Made by a program: the position numbers and the translations under genes. Below, piece by piece: positions 1 through 11,190 of a stretch of DNA of 64,000 nucleotides (its first letter is position 1; each line of letters starts with the position of its first letter). The notes beneath the pieces were generated by a model. The model did not search any database and had not been told where the DNA came from. It saw only the letters and a program-made list of their open reading frames with translations. This DNA comes from Viola odorata (taxonomy: Eukaryota; Streptophyta; Magnoliopsida; Malpighiales; Violaceae), in NCBI GenBank assembly GCA_963691705.1, contig OY829538.1, forward strand, positions 27,300,836 through 27,364,835. Direction: 5' to 3'.

Positions 1-1847
1 TTCTTTCATATAGAGAAAGGCTTTCTTTTCATGAATACGGGTTTCACAATCAAGGTGGACCAGATCATCAGCCACAAGAACAAAGGGAACTACAAATTTC
101 CTCCACTGCATGCAGAAGGCAACCCTGTTCTACCTCTTGATGTTGATCTGCCCCCACCAGCTCCTGCACCTCAGCCAGTCCTTATACCACAACCTGATCC
201 TCCACCAAATCCTCCATCAGCTTCTGCTAGTACCTCCCAAACAGATTCCCACAACTTAGCAACCCTCGCAGCTCTGACTTAGCTTCTGCGTGAGCTCTTT
301 GAGCTCCAGCAAAAAACTGCTAGCGGTAAATTGACCCGGAGGCCGTTGTACATGCCAAGATAAAGATGATGGTCATGGGGTCTGTCATAACCCATCAGGT
401 TGTTCAATCTAGCTCTCTCAATGTTAAAACCTGTGATTTACATATTATTTCTTTGATTAAACCCCTTGGTCTCCACTGTCTAGATGGAGTGGGTTTCTTC
501 CATATAGAGAAAGGCTTTCTTTTCATGAATACGGGTTTTATAATCAAGGTGGACCAGATCTTCAGCCACAAGAACAAAGGGAACTACAAATTTCATCCAC
601 TAGATGCAGATGGCAACCCTGTTCTACCTCTTGATGTAGATCTGCCCCCACCAGCTCCTGAACCTCAGCCAGTCCTTGCACCACAACCTGCTTGTCCACC
701 AAATCCTCCATCAGCTGCTTCTAGTACCTCCCAGACAGATTCCCACAACTTAGCAACCCTCGCAGCTCGGACTGAGCTCCTGTGTGAGCTCTTTCAGCTC
801 CAGCAAAAAACTGCTAGCGGTAAATTGACCCGGAGGCCGTTGTACATGCCAAGATAAAGATGATGACCTCGGGGTCTGTCATCACCCATCAGGTTGTTCA
901 AGCTAGCTCTCTGAATGTTAAAACCTGTGATTTACATATTATTTCTTTGATTAAACCACTTGGTCTCCACTGTCTAGATGGAATGGGTTTCTTCCATATA
1001 GAGAAAGGTTTTCTTTTGATGAATATAGGTCTCACAATCAAGGTAGACCAGATCTTCAGCCACAAGAACAAAGGGAACTACAAATTTCCTCCACTGCATG
1101 CAGAAGGCAACCCTGTTCTACCTCTTGATGTAGATCTGCCCCCACCAGCTCCTGCACCTCAGCCAGTCCTTGCACAACAACCTGCTCCTCCACCAAATCC
1201 TCCATCAGCTGCTGCTAGTACCTCCCAGCCAGATTCCCACAACTTAGCAACCTTCGCAGCTAGGGCTGAGCTCCTGTGCGAGCTCTTTGAGCTCCAGCAA
1301 AAACCTGGTAGCGGTAAATTGACCCGGAGGCCGTTGTACATGCCAAGATAAAGATGATGACCTCGGGGTCTGTCATCACCCACCAGGTTGTTCAAGCTAG
1401 CTCTCTCAATGTTAAAACATATGATTTACATGTTATTTCTTTGATTAAAGCACTTGGTCTCCGCTGTCTATATGGAATGGGTTTCTTTCATATAGAGAAA
1501 GGCTTTCTTTTCATGAATACAGGTTTCACAATCAAGGTGGACCAGATCATCAGCCACAAGAACAAAGGGAACTACAAATTTCCTCCACTGCATGCAGAAG
1601 GCAACCCTGTTCTACCTCTTGATGTTGATCTGCCCCCACCAGCTCCTGCACCTCAGCCAGTCCTTATACCACAACCTGATCCTCCACCAAATCCTCCATC
1701 AGCTTCTGCTAGTACCTCCCAAACAGATTCCCACAACTTAGCAACCCTCGCAGCTCTGACTTAGCTTCTGCGTGAGCTCTTTGAGCTCCAGCAAAAAACT
1801 GCTAGCGGTAAATTGACCCGGAGGCCGTTGTACATGCCAAGATAAAG
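1..1847 (+). repeat. 3' part of a 7-mer HOR (3,459-bp type), cut by window edge
   Basis: This holds a partial monomer (1-365, carrying the TAG nonsense variant at 280-282) and the monomers at 366, 860 and 1354. These match the last four positions of the 7-mer at 1848-5306, at an offset of 3,459 bp. The 366 monomer has A at 595 (His codon), while its counterpart at 3825 has C (Pro). Confidence 0.88.
1354..1764 (+). other. Satellite ORF, nonsense class (136 codons, TAG)
   Basis: Within this monomer GAG is replaced by TAG at 1762-1764 and the preceding Arg codon CGG by CTG, so the frame ends after 136 codons and loses the C-terminal helix and basic tail. The same change occurs in 21 units: the left partial one, then 1354, 3331, 4813, 7755, 10697, 13146, 15123, 17593, 19570, 24017, 25994, 27476, 29453, 30935, 33877, 36819, 39268, 41245, 43715 and 45692. 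All share the sister substitutions CATGTTATTTC and CCGCTGTC, so the class has a single origin. Confidence 0.85.
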
Positions 1848-2117
1848 ATGATGGTCATGGGGTCTGTCATAACCCATCAGGTTGTTCAATCTAGCTCTCT
1901 CAATGTTAAAACCTATGATTTACATATTATTTCTTTGATTAAACCCCTTGGTCTCCACTGTCTAGATGGAGTGGGTTTCTTCCATATAGAGAAAGGCTTT
2001 CTTTTCATGAATACGGGTTTTATAATCAAGGTGGACCAGATCTTCAGCCACAAGAACAAAGGGAACTACAAATTTCCTCCACTGCCTGCAGAAAGGCAAC
2101 CCTGTTCTACCTCTTGA
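1848..2117 (+). other. Satellite ORF, +1 frameshift class (89 codons)
   Basis: An extra A (GCAGAAAGGCAACC instead of GCAGAAGGCAACC, at 2092-2094) shifts the frame just before the proline-rich part, and the frame ends after 89 codons at the TGA of CTCTTGATG. I count 24 units with this insertion, at monomer starts 1848, 5307, 8249, 11191, 13639, 14134, 15617, 18086, 18581, 20064, 21053, 24511, 27970, 31429, 34371, 37313, 39761, 40256, 41739, 44208, 44703, 46186, 47175 and 48658. Most also have CTGCCTGCAG or CTGCCTCCAG in place of CTGCATGCAG; 21053, 47175 and 48658 keep CTGCATGCAG. Confidence 0.85.
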
Positions 2118-5100
2118 TGTAGATCTGCCCCCACCAGCTCCTGAACCTCAGCCAGTCCTTGCACCACAACCTGCTCGTCCACCAAATCCTCCATCAGCTG
2201 CTTCTAGTACCTCCCAGACAGATTCCCACAACTTAGCAACCCTCGCAGCTCGGACTGAGCTCCTGTGTGAGCTCTTTGAGCTCCAGCAAAAAACTGCTAG
2301 CGGTAAAATGACCCGGAGGCCGTTGTACATGCCAAGATAAAGATGATGGTCATAGGGTCTGTCATAACCCATCAGGTTGTTCAAGCTAGCTCTCTCAATG
2401 TTAAAACCTGTGATTTACATATTATTTCTTTGATTAAACCACTTGGTTTCCACTGTCTAAATGGAATGGGTTTCTTCCATATAGAGAAAGGTTTTCTTTT
2501 GATGAATACAGGTCTCACAGTCAAGGTAGACCAGATCTTCAGCCACAAGAACAAAGGGAATTACAAATTTCCTCAAGTGGATGCAGAAGGCAACCCTGTT
2601 CTGCCTCTTAAAGAGGATCTGCCCCCACCAGCTCCTGCACCTCAGCCAGTCCTTGCACCACAACCTGCTCGTCCACCAAATCCTCCATCAGTTGCTTCTA
2701 GTACCTCCCAGACAGATTCGCACAACTTAGCAACCCTCGCAGCTCGGACTGAGCTCCTGTGTGAGCTCTTTGAGCTCCAGCAAAAAACTGCTAGCGGTAA
2801 ATTGACCCGGAGGCCGTTGTACATGCCAAGATAAAGATGATGGTCATAGGGTCTGTCATAACCCATCAGGTTGTTCAAGCTAGCTCTCTCAATGTTAAAA
2901 CCTGTGATTTACATATTATTTCTTTGATTAAACCACTTGGTCTCCACTGTCTAGATGGAGTGGGTTTCTTCCATATAGAGAAAGGCTTTCTTTTGATGAA
3001 TACAGGTCTCACAATCAAGGTAGACCAGATCTTCAGCCACAAGAACAAAGGGAACTACAAATTTCCTCCAGTGGATGCAGAAGGCAACCCTGTTCTACCT
3101 CTTAAAGAGGATCTGCCCCCACCAGCTCCTGCACCTCAGCCAGTCCTTCCACCACAACCTGCTCGTCCACCAAATCCTCCATCAGCTGCTTCTAGTACCT
3201 CCCAGACAGATTCCCACAACTTAGCAACCCTCGCAGCTCGGACTGAGCTCCTGTGTGAGCTCTTTGAGCTCCAGCAAAAAACTGCTAGCGGTAAATTGAC
3301 CCGGAGGCCGTTGTACATGCCAAGATAAAGATGATGGCCTCGGGGTCTGTCATCACCCACCAGGTTGTTCAAGCTAGCTCTCTCAATGTTAAAACATATG
3401 ATTTACATGTTATTTCTTTGATTAAAGCACTTGGTCTCCGCTGTCTATATGGAATGGGTTTCTTTCATATAGAGAAAGGCTTTCTTTTCATGAATACGGG
3501 TTTCACAATCAAGGTGGACCAGATCATCAGCCACAAGAACAAAGGGAACTACAAATTTCCTCCACTGCATGCAGAAGGCAACCCTGTTCTACCTCTTGAT
3601 GTTGATCTGCCCCCACCAGCTCCTGCACCTCAGCCAGTCCTTATACCACAACCTGATCCTCCACCAAATCCTCCATCAGCTTCTGCTAGTACCTCCCAAA
3701 CAGATTCCCACAACTTAGCAACCCTCGCAGCTCTGACTTAGCTTCTGCGTGAGCTCTTTGAGCTCCAGCAAAAAACTGCTAGCGGTAAATTGACCCGGAG
3801 GCCGTTGTACATGCCAAGATAAAGATGATGGTCATGGGGTCTGTCATAACCCATCAGGTTGTTCAATCTAGCTCTCTCAATGTTAAAACCTGTGATTTAC
3901 ATATTATTTCTTTGATTAAACCCCTTGGTCTCCACTGTCTAGATGGAGTGGGTTTCTTCCATATAGAGAAAGGCTTTCTTTTCATGAATACGGGTTTTAT
4001 AATCAAGGTGGACCAGATCTTCAGCCACAAGAACAAAGGGAACTACAAATTTCCTCCACTAGATGCAGATGGCAACCCTGTTCTACCTCTTGATGTAGAT
4101 CTGCCCCCACCAGCTCCTGAACCTCAGCCAGTCCTTGCACCACAACCTGCTTGTCCACCAAATCCTCCATCAGCTGCTTCTAGTACCTCCCAGACAGATT
4201 CCCACAACTTAGCAACCCTCGCAGCTCGGACTGAGCTCCTGTGTGAGCTCTTTCAGCTCCAGCAAAAAACTGCTAGCGGTAAATTGACCCGGAGGCCGTT
4301 GTACATGCCAAGATAAAGATGATGACCTCGGGGTCTGTCATCACCCATCAGGTTGTTCAAGCTAGCTCTCTGAATGTTAAAACCTGTGATTTACATATTA
4401 TTTCTTTGATTAAACCACTTGGTCTCCACTGTCTAGATGGAATGGGTTTCTTCCATATAGAGAAAGGTTTTCTTTTGATGAATATAGGTCTCACAATCAA
4501 GGTAGACCAGATCTTCAGCCACAAGAACAAAGGGAACTACAAATTTCCTCCACTGCATGCAGAAGGCAACCCTGTTCTACCTCTTGATGTAGATCTGCCC
4601 CCACCAGCTCCTGCACCTCAGCCAGTCCTTGCACAACAACCTGCTCCTCCACCAAATCCTCCATCAGCTGCTGCTAGTACCTCCCAGCCAGATTCCCACA
4701 ACTTAGCAACCTTCGCAGCTAGGGCTGAGCTCCTGTGCGAGCTCTTTGAGCTCCAGCAAAAACCTGGTAGCGGTAAATTGACCCGGAGGCCGTTGTACAT
4801 GCCAAGATAAAGATGATGACCTCGGGGTCTGTCATCACCCACCAGGTTGTTCAAGCTAGCTCTCTCAATGTTAAAACATATGATTTACATGTTATTTCTT
4901 TGATTAAAGCACTTGGTCTCCGCTGTCTATATGGAATGGGTTTCTTTCATATAGAGAAAGGCTTTCTTTTCATGAATACAGGTTTCACAATCAAGGTGGA
5001 CCAGATCATCAGCCACAAGAACAAAGGGAACTACAAATTTCCTCCACTGCATGCAGAAGGCAACCCTGTTCTACCTCTTGATGTTGATCTGCCCCCACCA

Positions 5101-5306
5101 GCTCCTGCACCTCAGCCAGTCCTTATACCACAACCTGATCCTCCACCAAATCCTCCATCAGCTTCTGCTAGTACCTCCCAAACAGATTCCCACAACTTAG
5201 CAACCCTCGCAGCTCTGACTTAGCTTCTGCGTGAGCTCTTTGAGCTCCAGCAAAAAACTGCTAGCGGTAAATTGACCCGGAGGCCGTTGTACATGCCAAG
5301 ATAAAG
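1848..5306 (+). repeat. 7-mer higher-order repeat, 3,459 bp
   Basis: Seven monomers start at 1848 (+1 A variant, 495 bp), 2343, 2837, 3331 (TAG nonsense), 3825, 4319 and 4813 (TAG nonsense). Two of them (2343 and 2837) share the 'CTTAAAGAGGATCTG' form in place of 'CTTGATGTAGATCTG' and a GTGGATGCAGAA variant, so they form a recognisable pair. The same seven-unit order occurs at 24511-27969 and 27970-31428. Confidence 0.9.
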
Positions 5307-5715
5307 ATGATGGTCATGGGGTCTGTCATAACCCATCAGGTTGTTCAATCTAGCTCTCTCAATGATAAAACCTGTGATTTACATATTATTTCTTTGATTA
5401 AACCCCTTGGTCTCCACTGTCTAGATGGAGTGGGTTTCTTCCATATAGAGAAAGGCTTTCTTTTCATGAATACGGGTTTTATAATCAAGGTGGACCAGAT
5501 CTTCAGCCACAGGAACAAAGGGAACTACAAATTTCCTCCACTGCCTGCAGAAAGGCAACCCTGTTCTACCTCTTGATGTAGATCTGCCCCCACCAGCTCC
5601 TGAACCTCAGCCAGTCCTTGCACCACAACCTGCTCGTCCACCAAATCCTCCATCAGCTGCTTCTAGTACCTCCCAGACAGATTCCCACAACTTAGCAACC
5701 CTCGCAGCTCGGACT

Positions 5716-5722
5716 GAGCTCC
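5716..5722 (+). other. Junction of a 21-bp deletion between GAGCTCC direct repeats
   Basis: The undeleted relative (monomer 15617) has GAGCTCC at 16026-16032 and again at 16047-16053, 21 bp apart. Monomer 5307 has a single GAGCTCC here, joined directly to AGCAAAAAACTACTAGC. The loss is exactly one repeat plus the intervening 14 bp. The same junction recurs at 8658, 11600, 31838, 34780 and 37722, all through HOR amplification and the 26-kb duplication. Seven codons are removed without changing the frame. Confidence 0.9.
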
Positions 5723-6274
5723 AGCAAAAAACTACTAGCGGTAAAATGACCCGGAGGCCGTTGTACATGCCAAGATAAAGATGATGGTCATAGGGTCTGT
5801 CATAACCCATCAGGTTGTTCAAGCTAGCTCTCTCAATGTTAAAACCTGTGATTTACATATTATTTCTTTGATTAAACCACTTGGTTTCCACTGTCTAAAT
5901 GGAATGGGTTTCTTCCATATAGAGAAAGGTTTTCTTTTGATGAATACAGGTCTCACAGTCAAGGTAGACCAGATCTTCAGCCACAAGAACAAAGGGAATT
6001 ACAAATTTCCTCCAGTGGATGCAGAAGGCAACCCTGTTCTGCCTCTTAAAGAGGATCTGCCCCCACCAGCTCCTGCACCTCAGCCAGTCCTTGCACCACA
6101 ACCTGCTCGTTCACCAAATCCTCCATCAGTTGCTTCTAGTACCTCCCAGACAGATTCCCACAACTTAGCAACCCTCGCAGCTCGAACTGAGCTCCTGTGT
6201 GAGCTCTTTGAGCTCCAGCAAAAAACTGCTAGCGGTAAATTGACCCGGAGGCCGTTGTACATGCAAAGATAAAG

Positions 6275-6767
6275 ATGATGGTCATAGGGTCTGTCATAAC
6301 CCATCAGGTTGTTCAAGCTAGCTCTCTGAATGTTAAAACCTGTGATTTACATATTATTTCTTTGATTAAACCACTTGGTCTCCACTGTCTAGATGGAATA
6401 GGTTCTTCCATATAGAGAAAGGTTTTCTTTTGATGAATATAGGTCTCACAATCAAGGTAGACCAGATCTTCAGCCACAAGAACAAAGGGAACTACAAATT
6501 TCCTCCACTGCATGCAGAAGGCAACCCTGTTCTACCTCTTGATGTAGATCTGCCCCCACCAGCTCCTGCACCTCAGCCAGTCCTTGCACAACAACCTGCT
6601 CCTCCACCAAATCCTCCATCAGCTGCTGCTAGTACCTCCCAGCCAGATTCCCACAACTTAGCAACCTTCGCAGCTCGGACTGAGCTCCTGGGCGAGCTCT
6701 TTGCGCTCCAGCAAAAAACTGGTAGCGGTAAATTGACCCGGAGGCCGTTGTACATGCCAAGATAAAG
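6275..6767 (+). other. Monomer of the 1-bp deletion class (493 bp)
   Basis: GGAATGGGTTTCTTCC has become GGAATAGGTTCTTCC, one T shorter. The frame from the boundary ATG is lost, and only an internal frame from 6430 (111 codons) keeps the proline-rich part and tail. The same form occurs at 9217, 12159, 16606, 23030, 32397, 35339, 38281 and 42728. A separate 1-bp loss (CTTTTTTTCATG) marks 7262, 10204, 13146, 17593, 33384, 36326, 39268 and 43715, and a third marks 49153. Confidence 0.85.
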
Positions 6768-8248
6768 ATGATGGTCATAGGGTCTGTCATAACCCATCAG
6801 GTTGTTCAAGCTAGCTCTCTCAATGTTAAAACCTGTGATTTACATATTATTTCTTTGATTAAACCACTTGGTGTCCACTGTCTAGATGGAGTGGGTTTCT
6901 TCCATATAGAGAAAGGCTTTCTTTTCATGAATACGGGTTTCACAATGAAGGTGGACCAGATCTTCAGCCACAAGAACAAAGGGAACTATAAATTTCCTCC
7001 ACTGCATGCAGAAGGCAACCCTGTTCTACCTCTTGATGTAGATCTGCCCCCACCAGCTCCTGAACCTAAACCAGTCCTTGCACCACAACCTGCTCGTCCA
7101 CCAAATCCTCCATCAGCCGCTTCTAGTACCTCCCAGACAGATTCCCACAACTTAGCAACCCTCGTAGCTCGGACTGAGCTCCTGTGTGAGCTCTTTGAGC
7201 TCCAGCAAAAAACTGCTAGCGGTAAATTGACCCGGAGGCCGTTGTACATGCCAAGATAAAGATGATGGCCTCGGGGTCTGTCATCACCCACCAGGTTGTT
7301 CAAGCTAGCTCTCTCAATGTTAAAACATATGATTTACATGTTATTTCTTTGATTAAAGCACTTGGTCTCCGCTGTCTATATGGAATGGGTTTCTTTCATA
7401 TAGAGAAAGGCTTTTTTTCATGAATACAGGTTTCACAATCAAGGTGGACCAGATCATCAGCCACAAGAACAAAGGGAACTACAAATTTCCTCCACTGCAT
7501 GCAGAAGGCAACCCTGTTCTACCTCTTGATGTAGATCTGCCCCCACCAGCTCCTGCACCTCAGCCAGTCCTTGCACAACAACCTGCTCCTCCACCAAATC
7601 CTCCATCAGCTGCTGCTAGTACCTCCCAGCCAGATTCCCACAACTTAGCAACCTTCGCAGCTAGGGCTGAGCTCCTGTGCGAGCTCTTTGAGCTCCAGCA
7701 AAAACCTGGTAGCGGTAAATTGACCCGGAGGCCGTTGTACATGCCAAGATAAAGATGATGACCTCGGGGTCTGTCATCACCCACCAGGTTGTTCAAGCTA
7801 GCTCTCTCAATGTTAAAACATATGATTTACATGTTATTTCTTTGATTAAAGCATTTGGTCTCCGCTGTCTATATGGAATGGGTTTCTTTCATATAGAGAA
7901 AGGCTTTCTTTTCATGAATACAGGTTTCACAATCAAGGTGGACCAGATCATCAGCCACAAGAACAAAGGGAACTACAAATTTCCTCCACTGCATGCAGAA
8001 GGCAACCCTGTTCTACCTCTTGATGTTGATCTGCCCCCACCAGCTCCTGCACCTCAGCCAGTCCTTATACCACAACCTGATCCTCCACCAAATCCTCCAT
8101 CAGCTTCTGCTAGTACCTCCCAAACAGATTCCCACAACTTAGCAACCCTCGCAGCTCTGACTTAGCTTCTGCGTGAGCTCTTTGAGCTCCAGCAAAAAAC
8201 TGCTAGCGGTAAATTGACCCGGAGGCCGTTGTACATGCCAAGATAAAG

Positions 8249-11190
8249 ATGATGGTCATGGGGTCTGTCATAACCCATCAGGTTGTTCAATCTAGCTCTC
8301 TCAATGATAAAACCTGTGATTTACATATTATTTCTTTGATTAAACCCCTTGGTCTCCACTGTCTAGATGGAGTGGGTTTCTTCCATATAGAGAAAGGCTT
8401 TCTTTTCATGAATACGGGTTTTATAATCAAGGTGGACCAGATCTTCAGCCACAGGAACAAAGGGAACTACAAATTTCCTCCACTGCCTGCAGAAAGGCAA
8501 CCCTGTTCTACCTCTTGATGTAGATCTGCCCCCACCAGCTCCTGAACCTCAGCCAGTCCTTGCACCACAACCTGCTCGTCCACCAAATCCTCCATCAGCT
8601 GCTTCTAGTACCTCCCAGACAGATTCCCACAACTTAGCAACCCTCGCAGCTCGGACTGAGCTCCAGCAAAAAACTACTAGCGGTAAAATGACCCGGAGGC
8701 CGTTGTACATGCCAAGATAAAGATGATGGTCATAGGGTCTGTCATAACCCATCAGGTTGTTCAAGCTAGCTCTCTCAATGTTAAAACCTGTGATTTACAT
8801 ATTATTTCTTTGATTAAACCACTTGGTTTCCACTGTCTAAATGGAATGGGTTTCTTCCATATAGAGAAAGGTTTTCTTTTGATGAATACAGGTCTCACAG
8901 TCAAGGTAGACCAGATCTTCAGCCACAAGAACAAAGGGAATTACAAATTTCCTCCAGTGGATGCAGAAGGCAACCCTGTTCTGCCTCTTAAAGAGGATCT
9001 GCCCCCACCAGCTCCTGCACCTCAGCCAGTCCTTGCACCACAACCTGCTCGTTCACCAAATCCTCCATCAGTTGCTTCTAGTACCTCCCAGACAGATTCC
9101 CACAACTTAGCAACCCTCGCAGCTCGAACTGAGCTCCTGTGTGAGCTCTTTGAGCTCCAGCAAAAAACTGCTAGCGGTAAATTGACCCGGAGGCCGTTGT
9201 ACATGCAAAGATAAAGATGATGGTCATAGGGTCTGTCATAACCCATCAGGTTGTTCAAGCTAGCTCTCTGAATGTTAAAACCTGTGATTTACATATTATT
9301 TCTTTGATTAAACCACTTGGTCTCCACTGTCTAGATGGAATAGGTTCTTCCATATAGAGAAAGGTTTTCTTTTGATGAATATAGGTCTCACAATCAAGGT
9401 AGACCAGATCTTCAGCCACAAGAACAAAGGGAACTACAAATTTCCTCCACTGCATGCAGAAGGCAACCCTGTTCTACCTCTTGATGTAGATCTGCCCCCA
9501 CCAGCTCCTGCACCTCAGCCAGTCCTTGCACAACAACCTGCTCCTCCACCAAATCCTCCATCAGCTGCTGCTAGTACCTCCCAGCCAGATTCCCACAACT
9601 TAGCAACCTTCGCAGCTCGGACTGAGCTCCTGGGCGAGCTCTTTGCGCTCCAGCAAAAAACTGGTAGCGGTAAATTGACCCGGAGGCCGTTGTACATGCC
9701 AAGATAAAGATGATGGTCATAGGGTCTGTCATAACCCATCAGGTTGTTCAAGCTAGCTCTCTCAATGTTAAAACCTGTGATTTACATATTATTTCTTTGA
9801 TTAAACCACTTGGTGTCCACTGTCTAGATGGAGTGGGTTTCTTCCATATAGAGAAAGGCTTTCTTTTCATGAATACGGGTTTCACAATGAAGGTGGACCA
9901 GATCTTCAGCCACAAGAACAAAGGGAACTATAAATTTCCTCCACTGCATGCAGAAGGCAACCCTGTTCTACCTCTTGATGTAGATCTGCCCCCACCAGCT
10001 CCTGAACCTAAACCAGTCCTTGCACCACAACCTGCTCGTCCACCAAATCCTCCATCAGCCGCTTCTAGTACCTCCCAGACAGATTCCCACAACTTAGCAA
10101 CCCTCGTAGCTCGGACTGAGCTCCTGTGTGAGCTCTTTGAGCTCCAGCAAAAAACTGCTAGCGGTAAATTGACCCGGAGGCCGTTGTACATGCCAAGATA
10201 AAGATGATGGCCTCGGGGTCTGTCATCACCCACCAGGTTGTTCAAGCTAGCTCTCTCAATGTTAAAACATATGATTTACATGTTATTTCTTTGATTAAAG
10301 CACTTGGTCTCCGCTGTCTATATGGAATGGGTTTCTTTCATATAGAGAAAGGCTTTTTTTCATGAATACAGGTTTCACAATCAAGGTGGACCAGATCATC
10401 AGCCACAAGAACAAAGGGAACTACAAATTTCCTCCACTGCATGCAGAAGGCAACCCTGTTCTACCTCTTGATGTAGATCTGCCCCCACCAGCTCCTGCAC
10501 CTCAGCCAGTCCTTGCACAACAACCTGCTCCTCCACCAAATCCTCCATCAGCTGCTGCTAGTACCTCCCAGCCAGATTCCCACAACTTAGCAACCTTCGC
10601 AGCTAGGGCTGAGCTCCTGTGCGAGCTCTTTGAGCTCCAGCAAAAACCTGGTAGCGGTAAATTGACCCGGAGGCCGTTGTACATGCCAAGATAAAGATGA
10701 TGACCTCGGGGTCTGTCATCACCCACCAGGTTGTTCAAGCTAGCTCTCTCAATGTTAAAACATATGATTTACATGTTATTTCTTTGATTAAAGCACTTGG
10801 TCTCCGCTGTCTATATGGAATGGGTTTCTTTCATATAGAGAAAGGCTTTCTTTTCATGAATACAGGTTTCACAATCAAGGTGGACCAGATCATCAGCCAC
10901 AAGAACAAAGGGAACTACAAATTTCCTCCACTGCATGCAGAAGGCAACCCTGTTCTACCTCTTGATGTTGATCTGCCCCCACCAGCTCCTGCACCTCAGC
11001 CAGTCCTTATACCACAACCTGATCCTCCACCAAATCCTCCATCAGCTTCTGCTAGTACCTCCCAAACAGATTCCCACAACTTAGCAACCCTCGCAGCTCT
11101 GACTTAGCTTCTGCGTGAGCTCTTTGAGCTCCAGCAAAAAACTGCTAGCGGTAAATTGACCCGGAGGCCGTTGTACATGCCAAGATAAAG
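8249..11190 (+). repeat. 6-mer higher-order repeat, 2,942 bp, copy 2
   Basis: The six variants have the same order and the same diagnostic indels as 5307-8248, at monomer starts 8249, 8723, 9217, 9710, 10204 and 10697. Together with the flanking copies it shows a simple tandem amplification of a six-monomer block. Confidence 0.92.

Larger units (their letters stand above)
5307..8248 (+). repeat. 6-mer higher-order repeat, 2,942 bp, copy 1
   Basis: Monomers start at 5307 (474 bp: +1 A and a 21-bp deletion), 5781 (ends CATGCAAAG, Gln instead of Pro), 6275 (1-bp deletion), 6768 (AATGAAGG, Met variant), 7262 (chimera with a 1-bp deletion) and 7755 (TAG nonsense). The sum 474+494+493+494+493+494 gives 2,942 bp, and the next two copies follow directly. 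T at 7854 is private to this copy. Confidence 0.92.
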
